From Corinectria fuckeliana (taxonomy: Eukaryota; Ascomycota; Sordariomycetes; Hypocreales; Nectriaceae), in contig WPDH01000065.1 of assembly GCA_019137255.1 (NCBI GenBank), positions 248,001 to 312,000 on the forward strand: a stretch of 64,000 bases of DNA. The letters run 5' to 3'. Positions 42,990 to 54,026 of the stretch are shown here, one piece after another (within the stretch, counting starts at the first letter, position 1; each line of letters opens with the position of its first letter). The position numbers and the translations under genes are program-made. The notes under the pieces were generated by a model, which ran no database searches, was not told where the DNA came from, and saw only the letters and a list, made by a program, of their open reading frames with translations.

Positions 42990-45900
42990 TAGTACACCAT
43001 GGATATGAAAATAAGCTGCTATGGGCGATGAAAAGAAGATAGCATGAAGTCGGACGCGTTGGTGTTTTATTTTCCCCTTGACTTGACGGTGTCGGGTCTG
43101 GGGAGGTTAAGTGGACATCCCCTGGTGAAGACTGGGATTGCACGGGTGAGGCGGGCTAGGCTCGGAGCGGCAATGATGATAAAGCAACCTGGTTCTCGCG
43201 GACTACCAGCGAAAATGACGGGGGGAAATAGAAAAGACGCAACGGGGGGGGGTGTCAATACCGCTTAGCCGGTTGGTTCAAGATTTGAACTTAGAGAAAC
43301 GAGCGGAAGGTGAGGAGGTAGCCAGCCGACTGAGCTGTTCCTTTCCTCTTGATCTCGACGGTTGACTCTTGACGTTGACAGAAGCTTGTGTGCCTGGGAC
43401 CTAGGACCAGGAGGAACAGGACAACGAAGACAGACAGGCCTTGGAGCGGAACGAGGGCGAGATCGATCGGAGGATGGGTGTGCCAGACGGGCGACGGGGG
43501 GGCAGACGAAGGGGAGCAGGGGAGCGAGTATTTGAACCAAGATTATGGGGATGGCGAGGCAAGGTATGATCTGAAGTGGGTATGGAAAATGGGCAAATGG
43601 ACGATGGGATGCGAGGTCAGACCAGGACGGATCAGGAGGCTAGGTTTTGGCAGGTAGGTAGGTAGGAGGTAGTAGTCAAAGTCCGTCCGGGGGTATTAGA
43701 GGAGGGAAGGGGTCTGACGGATGGGAGAAATGGTTCTGATATGGAGGAGACACCGGCCAGCGTGTACAGACCCTTGTCACGAGGACCTCGGGAGCATGAA
43801 TTACTTTTGGGATGAGAGCGCAGCAAAGCGGTGGGCAACGGTGAAATGTCGAAGAGTCGACAACTTGCCCGAAGCTTTTCCACTTGCTGGTGCTCCGTCG
43901 TCTCTCCTGCAACTCGCAGGCCACGCCAAGCCAGAGGGTGTGGGCGTGGGTATGAGGAGTGCGTGAAGGAGGGGTGCGCGAGGGGTGTGGGCGTGGTGAG
44001 TGACTTGGAGAACCCGCGCCTCCTCAGAGAGAAACCGACGAGTGGGTATCTCAAGACAACACAACACAAGACGCACACAACTATCGGGACGAAGGGGGCG
44101 TAGAGAATGTGGCGGGTATGGACGGGGCGTTGGGGTAGCGGCTGAGGTGTAGGGATATGAGGGTAAGGGGGATGGATGGGTGCATGGGTGCATGGGTAGG
44201 GATTGATGACGGGTGAGGGATTGATGGGAAAAGACCCACGGACGGACGACACTCGACAACCGTTCGTAGGTACCGGTAAACCACCACCACCATTGTCCTC
44301 GCTCGAAGAGGACCGGGGAGGACAACGCATGGAAGAAACGTGACAGGGGTCGGCTGGGTTTGATTGAGTGGCCAATGGCCGCCTCACCAGCACGCCCGGG
44401 CAAGGAGCAGCTGCCCAATGGGGCACTCCACGGCCGGGGCTAACCAACTGGCCAGGGTTGCGCCGGGATTGGCTTTTCACTCCGCTCCTATTTTGGCCAC
44501 AGGCGGTGTGGATAGCTGAGGTACTTCGTAGACATGGGCCCATGGTCCCGCAGACCCATAGCGCCATGCCTCCTTGTTCCCTGTAGCTCACGCTGCCTTC
44601 AACCGCTGGCCCACTCCCCGAGAAGTGGTCCAAAATGGACCGACCACACACTCGGACTCTCCAACTGACGCGCAACGCAACGCAACGGCCGGGAGGCAGA
44701 ATGGAGCCAAGCCAGCCGGGAAGCACACACGCAGGAAGCGTACAGCAACGAGTATCTCGTACATGCGAGACGGGCACGCAGTTCGAATACACGTTACCTG
44801 CCCGCGCGGCCGGCTGCTCCAAATGAACCCCCGACCTCGCGGCTATGCCAAACTCTCACTCGAGACCCGCCCGCGCGTCTCCGCGTCCTGTCCTCTGCCG
44901 TCCGTCTCCAATTGCCAGGTGTGGCACGGCACGGCATGGCCCGGTTGGCAGGAAACGACGCAAACTTGCATCGCATATGGTCGCAAGGTTTGGCTCGTGG
45001 CTCGTAGCTCCCATGGCTCGTCTTTGTCCTCATCATCGTCATGCTGTTCAGGGCGCAGGGCATGCATTTGTCGCATCCTCATCGCGCTTTCATGCCTCGA
45101 ACCGTTTCCCCAGTGCCACGCCCCCCTAAGATCCGAATCATAGGGGACCCGGTGGCCTCCAAACCATCCCGCCATTGGGAGAATGTTCGACCGCCCCACT
45201 GGGGAAACAACGCCGGCCAGGCTCCCCGCTATGGATAGAGCGCGCACGACGCTTGCCGAGCTCCACCGTCCGTTGCGATGCTGGTAGCCATCGGCCGCAC
45301 GTCGCTTCCAAGAAGCGTTCCTCAGCTGAGTTAGGCGTCCTTCTCGGGGGCGGCGTAGTCTTCACTCATTTTAACGTCGCCGGCTCCTGCTGCCAACAGC
45401 CGCGGCGTCCCGTTGACGAGATTTGCTTGTTCGGGTGTGTTGGTGACTTGGGACTCCAGCCTCGCAGCCGGCTGTTTTGGATTTGGTGGTCCCCGACCCC
45501 CTCCCCCAATCCCGTGTTCGTGTCTGCTCAGCGTGCGCCTCGGTTCTGCCACTCAGCAAGATTGGGCCGGTTCCGCGCTCATTCGTGCTTGAGAAGCATA
45601 CGACGTGATTTCGTACAATGTGGCTAGTGCATTCACTGCATGCAGGAGCCAGGCCACTGGGCCTTCCAACGACGTGACTCTCGTGGCCGTGAAGCTGGTG
45701 CGGATGCGGATGCACTGCAACGTCCCGCCTCAGCTGCTCCCCATCATCGGAGTCGGCGTAGTCGTGGGACGTAGGTACCACGTTCGAGTTGGTCCACCCT
45801 CCCGGCCTCCCCTGCTTCTCTGTCCCCTTCCTTGTCCCATGCGGGCGCCCCGGGCATTGGTGAAACGGGAGGTACCCTGCTCAGCCCACTCTCGAATCCA

Positions 45901-46186
45901 TACCAGGTCAAGCTTGCGACAGGCATTTTTTACGGGATAGTCTTCGGGATCCTGGTATTCCCGGCGCCTTCTCGCCATGGAAGCCAGTCAACTGCCTTCA
46001 CTTGAGGCTGAATCTGGCATGGTGCCCTGACGAATTCCTTGTAACACTCCATTTTGGATGTCGCGATGACAAGAATAGAGCTTGTGTAATCCGTCGGCCC
46101 TTAGAACCCAGTCGGAAAGAAAACCCCCATGCGCAATAACGACCACAACGTGGAGTAGACAGCAATGAAATAAAGTAACGACTTAC
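42990..46186. other. Probable 3.2-kb intron or promoter region of the Medusa-like gene
   Basis: If the upstream exon at 46187-46305 is spliced to 42968, all of this is one long intron (42969-46186); otherwise it is promoter. The minus frame 43632-44822 (396 codons) is low-complexity His/Pro/Thr/Ser and I do not call it. The repeat GGGTGCAT is tandem at about 44177-44200, and CGCAA is repeated at 44670-44685. Confidence 0.4.
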
Positions 46187-46305
46187 CATGTTCACCCCAG
46201 GCTCTTCCTTGAAGTGATGGCCAGGGACCTGTCGGTGCGCTGACATGTTGACCGTCATGGGGAACTGTGTGCGAAGTGTAATGACGATATTGACCAACGG
46301 TTCTC
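46187..46305 (-). CDS. Candidate first coding exon of the Medusa-like gene
   Basis: The exon is bounded by a GGTATAG acceptor (branch GCTAAC) and an ATG/GTAAGT donor. It contains ATG at 46258 followed by TVNMSAHRQVPGHHFKEEPG then VNM, open throughout. Its donor is in phase 0 and the acceptor at 42968 is also phase 0, so splicing yields VNM/HHPQHQQQ. 46259-46305 would be untranslated. Inferred from splice signals only; the 3.2-kb intron is very long for a fungus, and extra exons inside it are possible. Confidence 0.45.
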
Positions 46306-46556
46306 CTATACCACGGGTGTTAGCAACTGTTGGTCCAACTAAAAAGCTCGGTCCTGGAGAGCCAAATCAACGGTGCTGCTCTACCAGGATGTTCGCTGTA
46401 AGTGTGAGCAGGTGGCGTGATTTCAGATCCTCTATCAGCCGTGTGCCCCAAAGCTCCAGCAAATTCCCGCCAACCGGGCTCGTTGCAAGGCGCAGCTTTC
46501 AGGTTTCGCGCCTGAGCCGACAGGGAAGGATCGAGTACTTGACGCAAGCGACTTAC

Positions 46557-46679
46557 CCGAATGAATTTCTTAGCGTGCGTAGTTAAAGCTGTTGGTTGAA
46601 CGCAAGGGCAATCCAAACCATCAGACTAAACCGGGCGTGGCGGGATCGAGTCTGAAACACGGATGCAGGTCGATTGATC
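46557..46679 (-). other. Candidate untranslated leader exon of the Medusa-like gene
   Basis: It has a near-ideal acceptor on the minus strand (CTAAC branch, long pyrimidine tract, CTCTAG) at 46680-46681 and a GTAAGT donor starting at 46556. The exon does not stay open in the frame of the next exon, so it would be leader. A further donor (ACACAG/GTACGT) at 47099 would end leader exon 1, making introns of 420 and 251 nt. Confidence 0.45.
46583..46621 (-). promoter_or_regulatory. 12-codon upstream ORF in the candidate leader
   Basis: ATG at 46621 opens MVWIALAFNQQL and ends at TAA within the leader exon. Short upstream ORFs in long leaders are a known mode of translational control of fungal developmental regulators (brlA, stuA). 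Its role here is inferred. Confidence 0.4.
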
Positions 46680-46966
46680 CTAGAGAAGAAGACAAGTCGA
46701 AAGAGTTAGTTCCATGGATGTGATGAGTTGTTGCAATGCGCCGGGCTCGCGAAATCGCATCCCACAAACGGGAAAACGGGCAAAGAGCAATCACTCAACA
46801 TGCCCCCATTAATAAGGGGCCCAGTGAATGATACGTAGCAATCAGATGCGGGTCCAAAATTAGAGCGCGCAAATGTCGGCCCAATATTGAAACACGAACA
46901 CGATGTTGTCGCGGGACGTGAACGCCATTTTGCAAACGCGTCTCGGAGAGACGTGGTGGGGGGAGG

Positions 46967-47011
46967 GGATGGGACGGAGGGGATGAGACGGAGGGGATGA
47001 GACGGAGGGGA
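46967..47011. repeat. Tandem 15-nt repeat (GGATGAGACGGAGGG)
   Basis: Three near-identical copies. On the minus strand it lies inside the candidate first leader intron (46680-47099). Confidence 0.7.
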
Positions 47012-48488
47012 CAAGACAAGAGTGGATAGTGGATATGTTGGCAGGTAGGAGGAACAAGTGCGATGAAATGTTAAAAAAGGAAGCGCAATTAAGACGTACC
47101 TGTGTATTCAGATCCAGGTGGTTTGGTGGTTGAGGTTGAGTTTCAAGGTCCAGTGGCTGCTCGTCTCTAGCCTGCAGGAAGCGTACAGTTTGAGGTGTAG
47201 CTGGTAACGTCCCTCCACGTGCTGATTCCGAAGGCTCGGGCCGTTGTGCAAAACTCGTCTTGGAAGTGCGGTTGGAGTCGCAGCCGTCCCAGGATCAGGA
47301 TCAGAGATGGCAGGAGCCCTGTCGCGGAGCGCAAAGAAGGTTGTGGGGAGACCAAGGAGGATGCAGCTTGGTCGCGGTTGCACCTGGGCTTCCTGGTCAG
47401 TTCGTGCAAGCCTGGTGGTTTGCTTCGAGGCTCGAGGATGGGATGCAGGAGGGTTCGCAGCAGGACATGGAATGCATACCTACTAGGACACGGAGACAGA
47501 GGCTGGGCTGGCAAGGATCGAGTCGGGACGCAAGACACCCTCTAGTGTTGGAGTGCGCGTGCGCTGTAGCTGAGACTGGGCTGGCAAGTGGTCAGAGAGA
47601 GGCGGCCAGGGCTTGACTAGCTAGGATGGGGCGTCTGTGAAAGCGATGTTGAGAGGTCAAGACAGCGCGGCGCTGCAAGATATACTCCCCCACAGGCCGC
47701 GGCGACGAGGTTTTTAGTCGGGCCTGGCGCGGTCAGGGGAGCCGATTCCGAAAAAATCGGCACCCCAGCGCAGCCAGTGGCTGGAGCTGCGACGCCAGCG
47801 TTGTCTCCTCGGCGAAGATCCAGACGCCGAGCCCGGGGGGGGGTGTTGACGGGGGTAATTGGAAATGGCCCGCCAGGAGGAGGGATATCTGCCATGGCCC
47901 AAGTTACTCCGTAGTCCGTACGGCACACCTAAGGTGCTAAGATAACCAGTTGGAAGAGACTGACCGTCATCGACCGCCATGCTAGTAGTCCTCTATGTAA
48001 TTAGTGGGTGACGAACTTCTACTGTAAATCACCCTGGCCACATTCGGAAGACGGGTGAAGGTGCCCAAATGGCGACCATGTGCGAGCAAGGGGGAGCACA
48101 ACCTTGAAGGTGTGGCTGCCCGCTCTGGGAGCTAAGGTAGGCACAGAGTAGAGGCACATAGACTACCCAGGTAGTAGGTACCGAGTAGACACTACACTCT
48201 ACATAGTACGAAGCGCTCACTGAAGTCTGATCCTGGCGGGTGTTCTTGGCTTGGGTTCTTGGTGCCTGGTGGTGGAACCGTTGCCTGTCATCGAATTGGG
48301 GTCAGCGCTGATCCTAGCCGGCGCCACAGAAATGGATGCCTGCATGCCCAGGGACCCCTTACTCAAGCGTTGTGCCGTTCCTACCTCTCGACGGAGAAGG
48401 ACAGTGGTCGCGGCGGTGTCGCGCGATCGCAACCTCCAAGGTTCACAGCCTTGACTCCCTCGTACATCGTAACTATTATACCTAGAGT

Positions 48489-48547
48489 ATGAGCCTTGTT
48501 GGAGTCGCAGCCTTGGAGTCGCAGCCTGGGAGTCGCAGCCTTGGAGC
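48489..48547. repeat. Tandem repeat GGAGTCGCAGCCTTG, three to four copies
   Basis: Copies of the 15-mer with one internal variant (CCTGG). Intergenic, unassigned. Confidence 0.75.
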
Positions 48548-51500
48548 TTGCTTGTTACACCTGATCGGCCGCCTGGGGGCCTGCAATTTCCTCGTCGCCC
48601 ACCAGCCAGATGCGGAAGACGGCGTTAAACGCAAAGGATCGGGACGAGAGACCTTATGCAGATTAGGCCGCGTCCCAATTGTGTGCTCGAGGCATCTCCG
48701 CGCTCGCGCACGGCAGGTCCGGATACGCACGTAGTAAAGGGGCTGTTCTTATGGGTCGGCCGGGGACCCGCTAGCTTTCGATTGCTCACAGCGTCAGGCA
48801 GGATGGTGGTCTTGTTGAATCCAATGCGAGGACGCAGGATGCAGAAATCTCAGGGTTCGTCCCGAAGCTGGGGTAGTGCAAGGCTTAGCGGCTGGAAGCA
48901 GTGTTCGCAAATGGCCGGGTTCGGACAAATTAGTGGCGCGTGGGTTGCGGTGGGGAGTCGTCGAGTACAGGTTTTGATCTAGAGTCAGTAGCACAGTCGC
49001 CAGAATCGCGAGACGACGATGATTGTCATGGACAGGGACTGGTCGAAAAAAAGAGAGGGCGAGCTCGGCGGCTGTCGTGCGATGTAGGGATGCAAAGCGC
49101 GAGAATGGCATGGGCTGGAATCTCATCTCATCTGACTCTACGTCGGTTCGTAGCCAATCTAAGCTACCTGCTAGGACATTGTTCGTCTACAGGCGGATAC
49201 GATGATGGGAGTCGGGCGGGGGTGCGTGGGAGGAACCAGCCAGGGGATAGATTAGAGCCTCAAGGCGCCTGCCCTGCCTGGAACCCGGAGGCGGGAGTGG
49301 TGGGTAGTAGTGGTGGCAGCTAGTAGCGGGTGGTGGGTGGTGAGTGGTGGCAAGATACGACACGTCGTTCAGGTCACGGTCTCTTGTACATATATAGTAC
49401 TGCCTCAGTTCAAGACATTGGCTGACTCAGTCCAACGTGAGTTAGATACCAGGTACGTAGGTAGTCTAATGCCTTCCAAGTCGTGTCGAAGATGGAGAAC
49501 TCTTGTGTTCGCAGAGAAACTGGGGCAAGGTGGAGCGCATTGGCCCGTTGTCAGTGGTGGTAGAAAGGGCAACTTGGACTCCGTGGAAAGATCTTTTGTG
49601 TCCTTTCTAATCCGGCTATATCGGTGTTCATTGTGTGGACGAAGGATCCTCATTTCAATGATGTCAGGTCTCACCTGCCATGTCGCGACCCATTCTCCTC
49701 AATTCGTCTTTCTGCATTTAGTGCCTCGGAATCCAATGGCATGGTCTTGGGGACATATATTGTTTGCAGTTGTCTTCTCACCTGTCCCCTTGGCTTTTGG
49801 TGCAGGGGTGGTGAGCTGGGGTTCGGTGGTTGACTGGCAACTGGATCGACTTGGCCCTAGACAAAACTAGGGCGCGGCACGCAAGTCTACGGAGGGTGGG
49901 CTGCAGGTTCCAGGCCAGCGGGCGGCCTCGACAGGGGGGAGGTGGAAGGCTGAGATACTCGACGATGTAGGGTAATGCCGTTCTGATGAGAAGCAAAGGA
50001 CGCGAGGACAACGAATGTCATCGTTAAAATGCAGTTGGGTACCTCATTGCGTATTTCGGGTGTAGTTTGCGTAGGCAGGTAAGTATTTAATCATGCGTTA
50101 GTCTACCTGCTTACTTTAGTAAGTGCAATGACGTCGTTGCCGAATACCAGAGCAAAGTTTGTGTCGCGGAAATGATTGAATTCACAACAACAGTCCCAAA
50201 GCAGACAAGGGACTCAAGGCCATCTCTCTCACTGCTACCGAACACTACGGGCGACATGCGAGAGCTGTCAAATGCGGATCTTAAGATCTACGAACACCTT
50301 CGTTTATTTCTACGTAATTTACTGGGCGTTTGGCTCACCTCACAGCCTCGTCTCTGACCAGGAGTCCAGAACTTGGTTGGTGGCAGGGGAGGTGAATAAA
50401 GTTGCAACGGTCAACCTCTGGCCTGGCGGCGCACGCGGCGGAGCGGGAGACCAGGGTCGAGGACACCGTCAACTCGAGGCAGTGGGGGAGAGGCGCAAAG
50501 CCGTGGAATGGAACCTGGACTGGAACCCTTGCCAGCCCGTTCCCTACCCTTACAAGCTTACAAGAGCCCGTTGTCGCGGTGGACTGTACGAATAGACAGC
50601 CCGAAGTATTCCCCAAGCCCCCCAAGCCCCCCTGGAAGGCCAGCAGGCCAGCAGGGGACGGGTGCCCAAGTGGCACCGACGGGGGTCTGGGTTAAGGTTT
50701 GGGGTCAGGGACGCACCGGATTTCTCGTGTCCAACGACATGCGAACTCTGCCAGGCCGGGCATCGCTCCTGTAGCTCCTAGAACATGCAAATCGAGTCGC
50801 GATGTAGACGACGCGATCGGACTGAAGGGAGACACCAACTTACGGCGGGCTGAGGGATTTGAAAATTTGAAGACAGAGAGTGAGAGAGATAGGCAAGGGG
50901 CGTGGGTGGGCCCGGGTAATTGTGTTCCGTCGGTCACTAGTAGTACTACTTACGTACCTACCCTCTGTATGTAAGGTACGTAAACTTGAAGCACCCAGGA
51001 CGCGAGGTAGCCGACTGAGGAAATTACATAGACTAAGGTAGTAAGTTAGTAGGTAACAAGTGACAGCCAAGGCGTGCAGACTAGAGACAAATATGCAAAG
51101 AGCCAAAGACGCGAGAGAGGGACCCGTTATTGAGGAAATGGGATGGATGGATGGGATTAAGAACGTGGGGCAGCCAATGTCCTCGTGGCCAGGCCAGCAA
51201 AAGCAGAAGGTAGAACGATGTCATCCCTGCAGCGCATGCAGCGCGATGCAAACCACACAAACCATTACAAGACTAAAGACGACGGTTGAGTGATGATGGG
51301 TGATGCATTGATGATGGACTACCCATCGAGATGCGCCGGGATCCATGGGATTCTAGGCTAGTTCCATGCGGTGCCTAAGGTACCTTAGATGGCAGCTGTG
51401 TTATCATTTCCATCCCACCATTGACGTATTTATTCGTACGAAGTACAGACTACTACGGAGTACTAACTAACGAGTTAGCATAAGAAGCATGTATGTACGC

Positions 51501-52815
51501 TGCACGCACCAGCCCATGCATAACTGTCCCCTACATGCCGGGATGTGGTGTGTGAATGGTGCGTGATAGATCATAGACGAGAGAAGGTGTCAAGGCCGCC
51601 TGGCGACTTGGTATTCGTAAATCCGGATGTTGGAGGTTGAGATTTGGAAGCTTGAGGAAGGTAAATGGACGTTGTACGAAGCAGAACCTGCAGCCTCACC
51701 GCGGCCCGTGCCTCCAATCCGACAGACAGGATTCGAGGCCTTGGCGTCCAGCCGTTCTTGCCGGGCTGACGCAACGACGGACTGACTGACTGACTGGCTG
51801 ACGGACTTACTGGATGACTGCCCGGCAAAGAATCTTCGACAGACTCGGGTGGCTTGCGCAAAGCCACACGGGGCCACCAATTTGCGCGGCACACTCATCT
51901 ACGCGGGGCGCACATGGCTGACTGCAGCGTTCCTCCAAGAGCGTTCCAAGTTTTGTGCCTCTTCCAGAATCCAAGTTAAGTCCCTCGTCCTCACTTCTCA
52001 GTGCTCACCCAAACAAAGATGGCCGCCGCCGCCAACACCACCATCGCCTTCTCAGTCGCCATGACCCAATGGCCAGTGCCAAGGCAGCCCCCGGCAAAAG
52101 CTTGATCGGACCTGGGTCTCCAAAAGGCTCCAAAAGGAATGTTAGAAACTGTATCTACCCCCCCTCCCACTCGGCCTCGGGGTCGTCCTCTTGGCTTTGG
52201 GGGGACCTCCTTAGCTTTCCTTCGCCCACTCTTCACGCTAGGCCAGTTTGCTTCTCACACTTTACTACTAAAGTGGGGTGCAAAAAGTTTGAGCCCGTTT
52301 TCAAGTACTGAAAGTGGACACTAACCTAATCAAGTAATAAACGCACACTGAAAAGTCTCGGCACGTGACTAGTGACTTAAAGACGGTTCAAATCTTCTGC
52401 ATCCCACTGTACTATGTACTAGATAATGTAATTAGTATGTAGATTACAGACGAGAGCTGCCAGCAACGCGCCACACAACGCTAAATGGCTTGATAGTGAC
52501 GTTCTAGTTTCGTTCGGGCGGTACTTCTGCTCTGACGCTGTCGCTGTCGCATTCACAAGTTGTCTGTCATTACCGACGTAGCCTTGGCTTGTCCTTAACT
52601 CAATCGCAACCCAACCCAACCCAACTTAACTTGTCAAGCGCTTCATTTCCCGCCGTCCATGGCTGACGAGGCGCGGGGAGCAGCCTCGGCCGCGTCGGGG
52701 ATCCGAGGCTGGCCACCGCGCAACTTCCCCAACTTGGTCGGGGACTTTGCACTCCGGACCCGGTGCCACACCACGACTTGATAGATCATCGACTTCGGAA
52801 AAGAAGACTGCACAA

Positions 52816-52848
52816 CACCGTCACCGTCACCGTCACCGTCACCGCCAC
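52816..52848. repeat. Hexanucleotide repeat (ACCGTC)n
   Basis: About five copies, the last ones changed to ACCGCC. It lies 50 bp before a plus-strand open stretch. Confidence 0.75.
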
Positions 52849-53969
52849 CCGCATCGTGTCATCATCTTAGGCTCCGAGGCACTGCCGAGAGCATTATGAT
52901 ACGTCAACGCATAGTATGTACAGTGCTGTATGTAGAGGCGGCTTCCCTGCAGCTTCCCTTGTGGTGCTTACTCGCCCATCTATCTATCGGTCTGCCGTTT
53001 CGGGGATTTGGGGGCTTGGAGCAAACGGCTTTTCCTCCGGGCGGGTATTTCCCTCATTGGAGTCACTGGAGCAGCGCTATTAATATCAACCGGGTAGCTC
53101 AACCGCTTCCGCCCGACACAGCTCGCTTCTGCGCTGCTGTCATCCACGCCATCCGCTTTCATCGAGGCCGATTGCGAGCATCGCTCATCACTCATCGCGC
53201 ATCACCAGACTTTTTGCATTTTCAGCGTCTCGAGGCCGAGGTTCGGCGACCACTTACATCTCTCTGCGTATCTGCCAGCCAGGTGAGTGCCTGGTTGGGA
53301 GTTGCTTCATGCACAAGGCTGCAGAGATCCTGGGCCGGCAGATGCCATCCGTGGGGTGGGCTGGCGATGGTGATGGAGCTCTCCAGGAAGAGCTTCAAGG
53401 GGGCTAACGACCAAACATCGCTGAAGATTGCTCAACTACTATGTAGATTATACCATACCCTCGCAGCCCTACCGCGGACGCTGGCCCTCCCTTGGAGCTC
53501 TGGGCTTTCCTACCTAGGTCTTCAGTACAGGTACCCAGGTGCTAGATCGCCCAACCCACACCATGCCCCAGGGGCATTCTGTTCCAAAGCTCCCGGAAAA
53601 CGACCCCTACCACGACATTCACCCAGGGTCGACAACCGGGGGAGCCAGCTTACCGCCACGCCGCTCCATGCCCGGGTTGTTTATTTTCTCCCTTTATCCC
53701 ACTAGGTCCTACTACGTACTCGACTAACTCCCGCTCGACCAACTAACCTACCCGCCGCATGCCACCAACAAACGGCCATGCAGCGTTGCAGTCCCAATGC
53801 CCCAAGACCCTTAGACCCCCTTCGACGCCCACCATCTGACGAGCCAATGTGCCTTCAATTTCTCGTCCTGCAGCAGCATCCTTCTCCTGGTCCCAGCGGC
53901 CCCACATTGGGAAAGTCGGTCAGGGATATGATTCCACCCTCCACCCTTCCCCCTTCCTCAACCCTCCTC

Positions 53970-54026
53970 CACCCTCTCTCCCTCCACCCTCTCTCCCTCC
54001 ACCCTCTCTCCCTCCACCCTCCCTCC
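53970..54026. repeat. Tandem 15-nt pyrimidine repeat (CTCTCTCCCTCCACC)
   Basis: Nearly four copies inside a longer CT-rich stretch (53930-54040). It is translated as Pro/Ser/Leu in every forward frame, which explains the open frames there. Confidence 0.8.

Noticed and set aside
43632..44822. 396-codon minus-strand frame
   Set aside because: Biased His/Pro/Thr composition, non-ATG opening, no motifs; lies in the probable intron/promoter of the Medusa-like gene.
47617..47895. Minus-strand frame MADIPPPGGPFPITP...
   Set aside because: Starts with ATG and looks vaguely protein-like, but it is short and Pro/Ala-biased, with no splice or family support.
52896..53705. 269-codon plus-strand frame
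   Set aside because: It has an ATG but no recognisable domain, and it contains a strong GTGAGT donor in the middle; more likely leader or non-coding.
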